Below are positions 1 through 11,440 of a DNA stretch of 64,000 nt, piece after piece (positions within the stretch are counted from its first letter, which is position 1; every line of letters starts with the position of its first letter). The stretch covers positions 310,001-374,000 of the forward strand of contig JAJEKV010000298.1 of NCBI GenBank assembly GCA_021234155.1, written 5' to 3'. Source of the stretch: Isoetes taiwanensis (Eukaryota; Streptophyta; Lycopodiopsida; Isoetales; Isoetaceae). The position numbers were made by a program, and so were the translations under genes. The notes beneath the pieces were generated by a model. The model did no database searches. It saw nothing but the letters and a program-made list of their open reading frames with translations, and was not told where the DNA came from.

Positions 1-1560
1 GAAGAAAGAGCATTCCCTCTGACAGCCAACTGACATGGGCCATCCATCGGACTCCACTCCTAGTGGAATGAGCCAGCAAGGGAAGAGTGGATGTGTCATT
101 CACCCGTCTCCCATCGGGTCGACCTATCTGCGGAAGCATGAATAAACAATGAGCACATAACACAATACAACAATACAATCACCTCGAAGGGTGAAACATC
201 ATCTCCTCATCAATATAACAACATCAATATGTACACTAATAGTAAAAGGGAAATCCTACCCAGGGCTCAGACTCGAGGGGGTATGACTGCCGGCTTGGGC
301 CTCCAGAAGTCATGGCAGACAGAATTCATGGCACATGGATTTGGCTGGCATAAGAACATGGCTAAGGGTAGTCCACTCCATCCGCCCCTCCTGTGCACAC
401 TTTGCAGATTGGGTTGAAAAGTGTTGGGACGGACCGTAGAGCCTGCCGGTGCATAGCCCAAAGGTCTACTATTGGGTTGCATCTCCCCAGCCCTGATGAG
501 GCGGTGAAGAGAGTCGCCTCTCCTCGAAACTTCCATGCCCAACACACGGGTGACTAGAGGGCCACCGCCCTTATTCGACTTGAACCCAATGGAGAGTGAC
601 GATCACTCCACGGGGTGTCGAGCTCATGCCTTGCCCACACGCAGGTGGCAAGCCATTAAGCCTAGTCCACGGGATCCCCTGTAGGCTTGACACACCAGAG
701 GGATCATTCTGTGTTGGGACAAGTATCCCATTGTTCGCGGGCCTAGCCCCTCAACCCACAACCGGTGGGCTCCGTGCAATGTGCCGCATAATTGGGAGCT
801 AGTAGGCTACCTATGATCATCGCTACACAAGCTTTAGGCCTCTACCCCTTCCCAATACATGGAGGTCGTGAATGAAATACCAACATCATCACGTAACTGA
901 AATGAAGAATATCATTTAATCTATCTATCTAAACATCCAGAGTTAGGTTCCTTTGTTAGAGCTTATGATCTCGGGATCTATAAGGCCTCTATGGCTGAAC
1001 TAACATACTAAACCAGCCTATTGCCTAGCCAAAAGGCGGATTTGCACAACAGAATGACTCAATACCTGGTCCTTGACCTGCTCCAAAGCCTCGGAATGCA
1101 TTCATGCCTCTGATCCTGCTGAAGACTGCTGCTACTCGATGATCGGTTGTGCAAAGACGGCTTTGCAGAGCCGAACAATGCGAAATGGGGTCTTGGCTTG
1201 GCCGAAATAGCTCAAGAGAACCCTAAATGCGAGAAGGGAAAGGAGCTCTATGAAAACCCTAAAATGCAAAGAGAAGAAAGGGTTTAGGGTTTAAGGGGAA
1301 GCCCTTTTATAGAAACCCTTAGGGTTAGGTTAGACATTGACCAAATGGGGTTTAGCCATTTGGCAATGGGGTCCATGGGGTTATTAATTGTGAATGTTTA
1401 TTTAACATGCACAATATTCGAAGTTGCCCCCCTAGGTGCAACTCTTGCCCCCTAGGTGCAACCTATTACGGCCACCAAGTACATGTCATCTATGACATGT
1501 ATGGGTGACGTAGCAGTATAATATACGTATTCGGGGCATATATTATGCTGGAACGTCACA
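1..1560 (-). mobile_element. 3' LTR (partial) of the same family as the 13544-15113 LTR
   Basis: Read on the reverse strand this begins TGTGACGT at 1560 and follows the 13544-15113 LTR along its whole length. Shared landmarks include the CCTAGGGGGCAA block, the GGGTTTCTATA(A) promoter block and the TCGACC block near the far end. It runs off the left edge about 70 bases before the expected LTR end. A purine run lies directly before its 5' end (1561-1573), which makes it a 3' LTR whose internal region lay to the right. The block GCCCCCTAGGTGCAAC appears twice here (about 1425-1462) but once in the other copy. The two copies differ by many substitutions, so neither insertion is very recent. Confidence 0.85.
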
Positions 1561-1573
1561 TTCTCCCCACCTT
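1561..1573 (-). other. Polypurine tract before LTR
   Basis: On the reverse strand AAGGTGGGGAGAA sits immediately upstream of the LTR start TGTGACGT. This is the expected plus-strand priming site of an LTR retrotransposon. A near copy lies at 1602-1613, giving two candidate tracts 41 bases apart. Confidence 0.7.
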
Positions 1574-1819
1574 GACTTGATGCTGTCCTCAGTATAACGC
1601 GTCTCCCCACCTTGGAAACCTGCATACCCTGCAATACATTTGATGCATATAATTTTACGACACAATTACCCCAAGGTAATATTTAAGTTTTAATTTCTAT
1701 AACACATCCTTTTTGGGTTGCCCCTAGGGGGGCAAACCTCGTTTATGTGGGTTTGTGGGATATGCTGAGTATATGCTGGAATATACTCATATATGTTGAT
1801 GACCGCTATGGGGGCGTAT
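1574..1819 (-). mobile_element. Residual internal/LTR-edge sequence of reverse-strand retroelement
   Basis: No coding capacity. The stretch 1700-1800 (GTTGCCCCTAGGGGGGCAAAC, then an AT-rich block with ATATGCTGGAATATACTC) recurs in inverse orientation at about 39600-39690, so it belongs to a dispersed repeat. The LINE fragment begins abruptly at about 1820. Confidence 0.5.
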
Positions 1820-2835
1820 GTGGGGCCAGTTATATCCCTCACCACTTGGAACGATCCGAGCAGGTGAAGGCCTTCTTGGCCCTGCACCGGGAGTGAAATC
1901 CACGGTCCCATATCGAGATCTTGCTCCAGAGACAAAGGCTTCCTTCCATTACAGAGGGGTGCTACTGGAACGTCACATTATTTACTTCCGAAGGTGGTGG
2001 CTATGGATGAAGCCGGCTGCCCAACCTTGCTTTGGCAAAGGGCGATGGGCCCCAAATGACTCAAAGCCTGCTGGAAAGACAAGCAAGCCCAGTGGTTCTC
2101 GCTATGGAATGTGCAGCACACGTGATGTGGACCGGTGCATACACCGAAGGAACGCTACCGCCTTGAAGCAAAGATTTGATGCTTGCTTCATGGCCAAGCT
2201 TTGGGATGCAGAGGCCCGGGTCACATGTCAAGGTGGCAAATTATCGCACGCCAGGTTAATCCCATGCTAACGAGGGGCCCACACCACTACCCTCGCGGCA
2301 CCCATCTACCCATGAAAAAGCGCAGGTGATTGCTTCCATTCGCGACAGTGCACACCACCTCCGCATTGAGACAGGCAGATGGATTCGGAGCCGCTGCGGA
2401 GGACAGAGTCCGCCAATGCCGTCAACCGTGGCCATTGAGGATGAAAGTCACGCCCTCCGTGCCCGTCCGGCGCATCGAGCATATCCGGCTCGGTATGCTC
2501 GGTTAGTTGTGCCCCATCAGGCCTTGCATGAGCTACCGAAAGCACGGCCTCCGAGGCTTGTTGGGATCATACCCCTCCGTGAGGTAATGGATACGCGGAC
2601 TTCGCTTATGCCCCCGTCCGACATTAACCTCACCGCACTTGTGATTATGTATATAATCGATAAAAAGATGTCAAAGATCCTTATTGCTACTAAGGTTTTT
2701 CCCCGAAAACCCGCCGTAGGGGGTTTTTAATCCCGTAGTAATATCGCACGCTCTCTCTTTGTACTTGGGTCCCATAGGCCAGTTGGTCTCCGTGGGACGA
2801 TAAAATCATATTCTATTCTATTCTATTCTATGCTA
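1820..2835 (+). mobile_element. LINE fragment A (3' end, 5'-truncated) with TTCTA tail
   Basis: Broken translations here match the intact stretch of the reverse-strand LINE at 34966-36185. Both have VISLTTWND, a HIIYF segment, a RLPNLALA segment and a C-terminal RLRIE-GRW region, which is the C-terminal part of a LINE reverse-transcriptase ORF. Frameshifts and stops interrupt it. The 3' end reads GGTCTCCGTGGGACGATAAAA followed by about four TTCTA units (2811-2831), so this LINE ends in a short tandem repeat rather than poly-A. No convincing target-site duplication was found. Confidence 0.75.
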
Positions 2836-5800
2836 AAACCCTTTGTTCCTGCATTGTGGATCAAGGATGTCGACTCGAGGGTAACCGGCAACCTAACTGG
2901 ATGAATAAGAAACACAGCCAGGGAGCTTATAAATTTGCTTATGGCTATATAGAAAAAGAGTTCCGAATTAGAAACAGAGGGTGAGCATCCAACTGGGTTC
3001 TCGCTTTTTTCCTACTGCTTTCTTCATATAGTAGCGTGTATAGCTAGCCTTGCCTTAGGTTTACGCTCTTTCCGGTGAATCCATGCTTATATCTAAGCAG
3101 CCTCAAGCTTTTCTGGGTGTTCTATCATCAAGTATTGAGACATATATATAGCAGGGAAATACTCCTTCGTTAAGCTATCTACTGCTCGTGAGATTCAGCA
3201 GAAGAGGTCAGAAAACCCAAAGAATGACCATGTCCATGTTGGTAGGCATGATATTTTGGTCGGACCATGGCCACATCCAGATCCATTGGAACCCATGCTT
3301 CCTATATATTAACGAGATGCAGAGACCATGATATAGTGTCATGGAGGCTAGGCCTAGAATAGGTACCTTTTTCTCACAAATCACATCTCGGGACATTCTA
3401 AAAGGCACAACATATCTCAAAGAGTATTATAGAAATTGTGAAATGCTAACGTTGTTGTGCAATCGACCTTGTCTTGCTTAATTTCTAGTATTTGTGTAAC
3501 AGATTCAATACTCCCCGTGATAAAGGCGCTAGATTGCCTTTCTTATTTTCAAAGCGGGGTTATTATTTGTGTCAAGTTATGTTCGGGGTTGCAACATGAA
3601 AGGGTTTAAGATGGAAGTTTCCATTTCTTGCGCTTTTTCAGAAAAATGCCAAGTTGATCCTCCTCGGGCCGGAGAAGTTCAATTAAAATTACTCACACTC
3701 GCTCTATCACACAAATGTTACATGTTGGGAAGGATATGTGATTCTATTGTGCTTTGCACTTCAATCTCGCTGTTATGTATCGGTAAGACCGAAAAGTAGT
3801 CCGCCATTGCGATTTTGGTCTAGGTGCACTTGGACTTGCAAAGTGAACGCCCCTGCTAAGGTTTTTCAATTTATATTAAACATAATGTTGCACATGTGCA
3901 TTTTATTGACACAATTATTTTTATGGTGTTATGATAGATGCAAAAATGGCTACTGCTTCCGAGAATAATTGGCATTAATACCAACCCCGCCAAGTTCAAC
4001 AAGGGTATTTATTTATCACTCTCATTCTTTATCGCAAAATAGAGATCATATCTTGCATATGTCTTGTTCGCATTTGTTTAATGTACCAAAGCTCTCGGGC
4101 AACCGGGATCTTTCAAATCCAAAGAACCGGATAAGCCGCTTGAACATGTAGCCTAGATTGTTTAAAGAAAGGAGCCCTCACTGAAGTTTATTTAACTCTA
4201 TATATATTACGGTGTAATTCAAACGATGACATAGGGATGTAGACTACAACCTTGAGTGTCTCAAATAAAGAGGTGATGCAATCAACGTATGAATGCTATC
4301 ACATAATATGCTGTGAAAATTTGATGTGCCAGCAGCAAGCAGAAAAGATATTCTTTGTGCTTTTGCTCATTCAAAATAACATATGGTAAAGTCTTCTTCA
4401 ATGATTTATTTCCCATAATTGCTATGAATTTGAACATGTTAAGAAGTTGAAACGCCAAATAAGAAATATTTATCTTACAAGCTAAGCATCAAATGATGTA
4501 TAAGGTTTGACAGCATTAGGTTACAGGAACTTGAAGGTGGGACAGCATAAGGTTGTGTAAAGCTCACAAACAATGTGATGGAATAAATGTCTGATAGATA
4601 TAACATCTCACTTGCAATTGCAATATGAAGTATTAGTGCAAAAAGAGCTTGGCTATGGAAAAGCAATTGCTATTGTGGCAATAGATGTGTCTAGGGCCCA
4701 ACTGATATGTAGGTTTCATTATATGCTCAACATGACAAGGCTTTTTTGCTTACAAAGATGCAATGATATGCAAAATGAAATTACATCCTCAAGCATTTTC
4801 AAAGCATGTGGTAGCGTTGGAGTTAAAGAGCATGACAAAGCATGCGTGAACTTATTGCTTAAACCGAAAATAATATGTTTGCAAGGCATGAAAACATGGA
4901 GGAGACTCGTGCAGTCTTTGATAAGCCACCTGAAGGGACGTGGCATTATGGCTTAAAATGATAACAGGATGTGCCTTGGGTGATGACGATCTTGGCATGG
5001 CTGTAATTTGCCTCTAGAGTATGCAGCACTATGACAAGATCGGGCGAAATATCTTGCTCACTGCAATCCTTAGTGCAATGCTAAAATGCCATAGCATAGA
5101 CATATATCTATATCATTGTATGCGATGTTGCCCTTTTGGGTCATACTTTAGGAAGCTAAAGGTATATTTGAAAGCTATAAGGCAACCCACATCTATACAT
5201 GGATGATTTTACTCATGCTACAATGCATGGGAACATTAGAATTAGGAAGATATGAAGATTAATTTTTCCTTAACACATTTTAGTTCATTTAGATTAAAAC
5301 ATAATTTTTTATACCACTCAAAAATTTCATGGTCTATGGTGCATTAGATAAACCCGTAGTGGTAATAATGATAAATAAAAGTGGTGAACACAAAGCTTGC
5401 AGATTTTTTCCAATGCAAGATGTGTTAAGTGGTGGAGTTTAAGGTTTACTAAATGGAAGGCTATCTTTGGAAGCATTTTAGATCCAATATTATTTTTCCT
5501 CTTGTTTAGATATTAGCCTGTTGCACTTATCTTTTAAGAGTCTAGCTTTGTGGATGTATTAGAGTTTGCTTGCTTTATAAAGTACAGAGTCATAACTTCT
5601 AGGTACCATAGTTTTTGTTGATTCTCATTTCCTTAGCAAGTAGAGAGTTCAGATTTGTATTAATACTTGTGGACTAGTTAATGTTTGTTGAGCTTGTTTA
5701 ATTGTGCAATTTCAAAGGGATCTGATAATGAAATACGCGGTTTGAAAAACTAGTCACTCAAATCGCTTATCCGACACAAAAGATTTAAACATGAAAACAC

Positions 5801-6429
5801 ACTTTCGGGCCACCAGAGGGCAACCCGTCGTGCGCAGCACCTTGTTTAATATCATACTATGGTAAGGGAGTCTTTCACCCTCTTACTTTATCATCTATTA
5901 TTCACAAAGTTTTATAGCTTATACCATTATTATTATTATTAACATAGTTCCAAAATTTCCTACTTAAGGTTCCACATTGTTTCCTGACAACATATCGTGA
6001 CAAAATTATGTGTTGCAAGTCTTCGCAGTGTGACCTTCCTCCCGTAGACTCTCCTATTGGCCTGCAGGTCCAACACTACGCTAGAATACGTTTAATTATT
6101 ATAAGGGTTGGTTGTTAGGGAACCACCCATTAAATACAATTACATGAATGCAAGGCATATCTTCCGGCGTAGGAAGATTATGTTTCTTCCATCGTGGCTG
6201 TGGAGAGAGCGCCCTATCATGCCTAGCATGCTCACTCATGCCTACACCCTTAGTTGCCTTTGGCGTGGAGGGTAGTGTCCTTCCCGTATTTGGGCGTGAA
6301 GGATGGAGTCCTCCCTGTAGTAGGCATTGACCAAAGGTGCTTTCCTATCAATGCATGCCTAAATGACCTCTTATCTCTCAAGGTCGTCTACTTCCGTGGG
6401 ACGGAAGTAGACTTTTTAATCTACTTTCC
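2836..6429. other. Long stretch without a recognisable gene
   Basis: AT-rich sequence with only short, unconvincing open frames on both strands. No LTR, TIR or tRNA was recognised by eye. The phrase GCGATTTTGGTC-AGGTGC at about 3808 recurs near the right end of the DNA transposon (about 26401), hinting at transposon debris. A short ATT repeat lies at about 5926-5941. Confidence 0.5.
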
Positions 6430-6855
6430 ACTCCCTATCGGGTCGGTGTCGACTACTTCGGTGACGAGCCGACCGTTGCATTGCTCCCTGAGTTGTGGGT
6501 ACTGCTTCTCAAGATCTATTTGTAGTGCCCACATGGCGTCTTCCACTGGTAAGTGTCCCTTTCACTAGGTATTGGAGAATTGAGATCTTCTTGTCTTCTT
6601 ATAGGATCTGACAAGAAGAACCTCTGGAACAATCTCAAGGTGATCTTCCATCATTTCCAGTAACTTTGGTGTCTCCAATACTTCCTCTGGATTAGAAGCA
6701 TGTTTCTTTAGGGGACTTACTTGGAAAACACTATGGATCTTCAAGTGTGCTGGCAGGTCCAACTTATAGGATTGGTCCAGTGCACCTTGGAGCAAGCTTC
6801 TTGCTAGAGGATATCTTCGTACTTCCTCCACCAACTGTTGCATGTTGGCTAGCAT
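6430..6855 (-). pseudogene. Remnant of Ty3/gypsy integrase C-terminus and chromodomain
   Basis: The reverse-strand frame 6855-6565 carries MQQLVEEVR, then YKLDLPAHLKIHSVFQVS. This is the hallmark C-terminal end of gypsy integrase, where the usual text is close to YKLxLPxxxxIHPVFHVS. Downstream, in shifted frames, LPVEDAMW and EKQYPQL resemble the second half of a retrotransposon chromodomain. MQQLVEEVR is nearly identical to the integrase tail of the large plus-strand element (28197-28225), so this is likely a fragment of a related chromovirus. No reverse transcriptase or LTR is attached. Confidence 0.7.
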
Positions 6856-7614
6856 CCGTTAACGTCTTAATTAAACATTATAGTCTTGGACCCCTGCATG
6901 ATCCTGCTGGACTTCCCTTAATGCATGCAATTATATTAATTACCTTACGGTAATATTTTTATACTATCAATATGTAGCATAATAACAGGGGTTTTTTTTT
7001 GTATTTTTATACAGTTTTCTCTAAGGTTTTCATATGATTTGGTGGGCGTATTGCATAAGGTGTACTAATTGGTACATCTAGAGCGCACAAAGTATTTGCA
7101 TGCAGGTTTGTGCCTTTTTTTTATTTGGCCCTCCTTCATGGTCAAGATCAAATGGCTTACAACAAAAGCCCTCTTTAAAAAGACAAGATCGAACGGCTTA
7201 CGAGAAAAGCCCACTTTTGAAAAACAAAAAGAACAAAAAGAGGATCACATGCAAGTATCGTGGATATGCACTCTAGGGTTTTTATTTGTTGTCGAAACAG
7301 GAGATGCCACGATGGTAACGAAAGGCATGTGGGCTTGCTCGATTTTGCAAAGCTCTTGTACAAATCGGCCGGTCCACACCAGATTCAAGATCTTGCGGTA
7401 CAAATTTTGTTTCCGGTATGTTTAAGTCTTTCAGTTCTTGCTTCATTCTTCACCCCGTTTAAATGTCTCTAAGCAAGCAGAACTTGTCTTGTGGGGAACC
7501 ACCTTATGCAAGCTGTTTTCTAAATCTTCAATACTATCTGCCCGCATTACGTAGAAAAGCAAATAACGCACCAGGTATCTTGCGTTTGTTCTCATGTATC
7601 TTTGCTTCATACAG
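6856..7614. other. Spacer before the exchanger pseudogene
   Basis: No supported gene. An open frame at 7069-7425 has no recognisable domain and no family signature. The repeated phrase AAGATCAAATGGCTTAC / AAGATCGAACGGCTTAC (about 7144 and 7184) shows a local duplication of about 40 bases. Confidence 0.4.
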
Positions 7615-8690
7615 AATCTTTAAAGCCTCTGACAAAGGCAAAGATGGGGCCCTTTCTATCAGTGAGCTGAAATCTCTTGTTTTGAGTCTAGGAGTGTGTA
7701 CTCAGACAAATGTACCTGAAGATGATGAAGTCCAAGCCTGGTTGAGAGACTTTGATATTTCAAACAATGGATTGATTCAAAAGCAGGAATTCATAAATGG
7801 CATGTCAAAATGGATGAAGGCAGTAAAAGGTAAGTTGAACAGGTACCCCACTCTTGTACACAAGCCAGATTTTTGGCATAGCAGATCAGAGGTTAGTGAT
7901 CTGTAAATAAACCATGATTCCATATTTGATATTCTAATCTAGACATGGTTAACTTGGTGGGCAGGAAGCAGAGCACAATTTAAATATTACGTTACATGCG
8001 ATTCTGATGACAACAAAGAAGAAGATGAAGAGAAGAAACCAAAGGAGCGACCCACCAAGAGAGCAGCGATCACAAAGGCATCACTGCTCATTGTATGTGG
8101 AGCTGTGGTAGCAGGAATATTTTCAGATCCTTTGGTGGACACTGGATTCTATCACTAACTTCTCAACTGCTTCCAAAATTCCACCCTTTTTTGTAGCCTT
8201 TATAGCTACTCCACTGGCAACAAACTCAAGTGAGGCCATTTCCTCACTAATGTTTGCAAATTTCGGAAGAAGAAGAAAAATACATCCATTACATACTCTC
8301 AGGTATCTTTGCCTAAGATCTGCTTCTATTTAGTTATGCTAGTGCCCGTTTCGGTTCTAATCTTTGGTGTTTACAGATTTATGGTGCAGTAGCTCTAAAC
8401 AACACTCTATATCTTTGGATATTCTTAGCTGTAGTGGTGGCTCGTCATTTAGATTGCAACTTCTCCTCCTCAAGTGACAACCATTGCTATAGTGACTATT
8501 ATCATGGGGGCAATAGGAGGGTCTAGAACTAGTTTTCCGGTTTGCATAGGTCTAATAGCATTGGCCCTTTACCCACTTTCAATTGGGATGGTTGTTATCT
8601 TACCGCTGCTCTCTGCTCTCTGTTCTAGTGAGGAGAATGCGATCGGTGGGCCTTTGAATGGCGTTCAGATTGTGTGGCAATGGTAAGATT
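7615..8690 (+). pseudogene. NCL-type sodium/calcium exchanger pseudogene with EF-hands (3' part only)
   Basis: Exon-like block 7615-7829 encodes two EF-hands: loop one DKGKDGALSISE, loop two DISNNGLIQKQE. It ends in a perfect donor (AAAG|GTAAGT). Block 7965-8302 follows an acceptor CAG and encodes an acidic/basic linker, then a membrane segment with DPLVDT, IPPFFVAFIATPLATNSSEA and SLMFANF, the second Na/Ca-exchange domain. Block 8377-8690 encodes IYGAVALNNTLYLWIFLAVV and a further membrane segment. This order is that of plant NCL exchangers at the tonoplast or plasma membrane. At least three frameshifts break it: an extra G after DPLVDT, one in the A-rich run before TSITYSQ, and one near 8455. 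The N-terminal exchanger domain is absent. I infer a decayed partial gene copy. Confidence 0.8.
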
Positions 8691-9087
8691 TCTTGCAAGA
8701 CACATATTACGTGTTAACTTCGTCCTTGTTTGCATTTGAGAGCGGGTCTTCGTCATGCACAAATGCTCATTGATCAACAACTCCACTTCTCTAGTTGTTA
8801 AGCAAGTGGTCCTTGTGCTATATATTAATACCATTATCTGTTTTAAATGTACACTTGTGCTGATTTGTAGGATATATGTGAACAAAGGAGAAAGCCCAGT
8901 TGCCACGAAATTCAGCATTCTATGTACATCAATTCTTCGTCAAACAACAGAGAACTATACATTTCTTTCAACTAGTTAGTAGTTACACATCTATTCTCAT
9001 TAATTTGGATACACATTCTTTTGATAATAGAAAGAAGATCCAAGTTTGTTAATGCCTCAATGCGTCAAATCCACAGTGTGATTGTAC
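8691..9087. other. Spacer between exchanger pseudogene and LINE
   Basis: No further exons of the exchanger were recognised. Open frames on both strands here are short and featureless. Confidence 0.4.
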
Positions 9088-9106
9088 AAGATGCTTATCT
9101 TATCTT
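9088..9106. repeat. Target-site duplication, left copy (LINE)
   Basis: AAGATGCTTATCTTATCTT, identical to 10786-10804 at the other end of the LINE. Confidence 0.9.
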
Positions 9107-10785
9107 TGTTTGGCTCTATTCCCTTGGAAGGTGCTTCCAGGTAATGTGTGTACTAAGCTGTTGGGTATTCCCTTTGGAGGGGATGTTTCCATGGGGAGGG
9201 TGTGGGATGAGATTTTGCAGGGGTTGCAGAAACACCTCAATTGGTGGAAGGGTAGCAAGTTGTCCATGGCAGGTAGGATCACTATTGCCAAGTCAGTACT
9301 TTGTAGCACTCATGTGTATCAAAGATCTGCGATGTTAGCCGTTGAGGGTAAGATACGGGCTTTGGATAAGATTGTTCGAAATTTTGTGTGGGGGGGGGAT
9401 GATGAAGGGGCGGTTGTTAAAGTGGCTTGGTGGAAGTGTCTCCGCCCGGGAGGATGGGGGCTTGGCCATTCGGATTTTGTTTGCATAGTAAGGTGTTGGT
9501 CTCTAAGTTTATTTGGAGCATTGCGAGGGATGGAGCATCTTCTCCAGTGCGGCACTATTGTGGCAATCTCTTAGCCATTGTGTGGCATTTGGAAAGTCGA
9601 TGCGTGCATGTAGAGTTGCCACAGGCTTTGTTGTATGGTCTAGGCCTTTCCCACATGCATCCCCTTTTCTCCGCGGGGGTGTTGCGGGCTTGGGATCACG
9701 TCGTGTGCTCTTCGGCTAGATTATGCCTCGGGTTTATCACCACTCTTCTCCTTTCTTGTGGGTTCCTCTACCCCCTAGCATTACTTGCCCTTAGGGCGCC
9801 TTGTGCATGCTTTCGGGCCTTGAGGCCCGTTGGAAGCGACTGCTGTGCTCACCTTGGAGGATTGGTATTGGGATGGTCAGCTAGCCGTGGGAATTCTTTC
9901 GAGCTTCGCTTTTCGCTGAAGGGCGATGGTAGGGCTATCACGGGAACAAGTGGCGGGGGAGTATTCGCTACACATACCTATAGTCCCTCGGGGTGATGTG
10001 GTGGTGCAGGTTTGGAAGGTTCATCGGATGTTGTATCTTCTTGTTTTGTGCGGTCTTGTTTAGGGTGTTGGCTATTCATGACACTCTCGCCCCGCCGGGC
10101 AAGTGGTCTCTGCGGCTTCGGGTTCTCGATGGCTTCGGTTTGGGCGTGGACATGGAGCTCACTTCCCCACCGAAGGTTGGTGCTTATACGTGGCGGTGGT
10201 GCACCGGCTATCGGGGTGAATGTCCTTGTGAGTCGGTTTAGGCGGGTGTGAGCCCTCTTTGCCCTTGTTGTGGCCTTCATCATTGAGGCGTGGAGCATTA
10301 TGCGGTTTTATGCCCTCACTTGCGGGTTGCACAGGATTGGGTCAGGGGCTCGTTTTTGGTGAGATTGAATAGCCAACAATTGCTGCTTCATGTATATCGG
10401 TGCTTGGGTAAAACGATGCGGCGACAAGCCTTGCATCTACGTGTGTGGCTTGGTTGGTGTGGTTGATTTGGAAGCCGGCGGTTGTGGATCTTCGGGGATT
10501 GACTGACTGCTGACCTCTCGATTCCCTCGACTTCGGGGTACAAGCTATTTCAAAGCTTTTTTGGTGTTCGGGATTAGTAGAGCGGAAGTTTTCCATTTGG
10601 CGGGACTTCTTGGGTGTGGTAGATGGTGATGGCGGTTTAATGCAATGATGGTAGAGTTGCGGTTGTTGTGGAGTGTCGAGGTATCACTTTGTCTCTTTGG
10701 GGGCGATTCTCCTTCCTCCTCACTTGCTTTGTAACATTATCATTCTTTTAATATATTCGACCACGTTCTTCAAAAAAAAAAAAAA
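9107..10785 (+). mobile_element. L1-type LINE, 5'-truncated, with poly-A tail
   Basis: The frame 9110-9574 gives the region just after the reverse-transcriptase core of plant L1 ORF2: KLLGIPFGG, then LNWWKGSKLSMAGRITIAKSVL, then LDKIVRNFVWGG and WWKCLRPGGWGLG. Later frames are broken by shifts. The element ends in about 16 A residues (10772-10787). It is flanked by a perfect 19-base direct repeat, AAGATGCTTATCTTATCTT, at 9088-9106 and 10786-10804, the target-site duplication of target-primed reverse transcription. The intact flanks suggest a fairly recent insertion even though the ORF is broken. Confidence 0.9.
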
Positions 10786-10804
10786 AAGATGCTTATCTTA
10801 TCTT
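10786..10804. repeat. Target-site duplication, right copy (LINE)
   Basis: Second copy of the 19-base repeat. It follows the poly-A tail directly; the exact tail/TSD border is ambiguous by one or two A residues. Confidence 0.9.
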
Positions 10805-10983
10805 ATCTTTTGGCCTTATTGGAGCATATAACTACGTTTATTTTTTTTGCTATTTCAAATACCTAAATAAGCATATTTTTGAACATATCGTTAATACCAT
10901 TACAAATGTTTTCTACTTTGTTCATCTAAGTTTACCTATGTTTCCTTTTGTTAGGGCCCGAAGGGCCCAAATTTTTTTTTGAT

Positions 10984-11440
10984 ATAACAACCAACATATA
11001 ACTATCATTAACATTACTAACACAAACCATTGCATCCAATGTATTTAAATTAAAATCCCCCTGAAACCCCCTTTGGTTTGGGTGCATATTCACACGGGGG
11101 GTTACGTAGGGCAGCGAGAGCCCCTAAAAACTTACAATACATGTATAAAATTAACACCATTAACTACATTCCCTCAAATCTTATAGTATTTTATAAACCT
11201 CAATATACAGTATATAAAAACTTGTACATGGATACCCCACAAACGAGGATCGCTATGTACGGTCCAGATCGAAGAATAAAGGCCTTATATGCCTATCCGA
11301 CAGCTCTCGTTGCCCGGAGTAACCCCCCGTGTGAATATGCACCCAAACCAAAGGGGGTTTCAGGGGGATTTTAATTTAAATACATTGGATGCAATGGTTT
11401 GTGTTAGTAATGTTAATGATAGTTATATGTTGGTTGTTAT
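10984..11440. mobile_element. Foldback (long inverted repeat) element
   Basis: Left arm 10984-11120 starts ATAACAACCAACATATAACT. Right arm 11303-11440 is its reverse complement with only a few mismatches near the loop. The loop is about 182 bases. Inside the arms are runs such as GGGGGGTTAC and CCCCCTGAAACCCCC. No transposase and no clear target-site duplication were found. The shape fits a MITE or foldback transposon. Transcribed, it would form a stem of about 137 bp, a potential source of small RNAs. Confidence 0.85.

Noticed and set aside
9978-10298. Reverse-strand 106-codon frame inside the L1 element
   Set aside because: Antisense to the LINE ORF2 region, rich in Arg/Thr/Pro as expected from GC-rich antisense; no domain.
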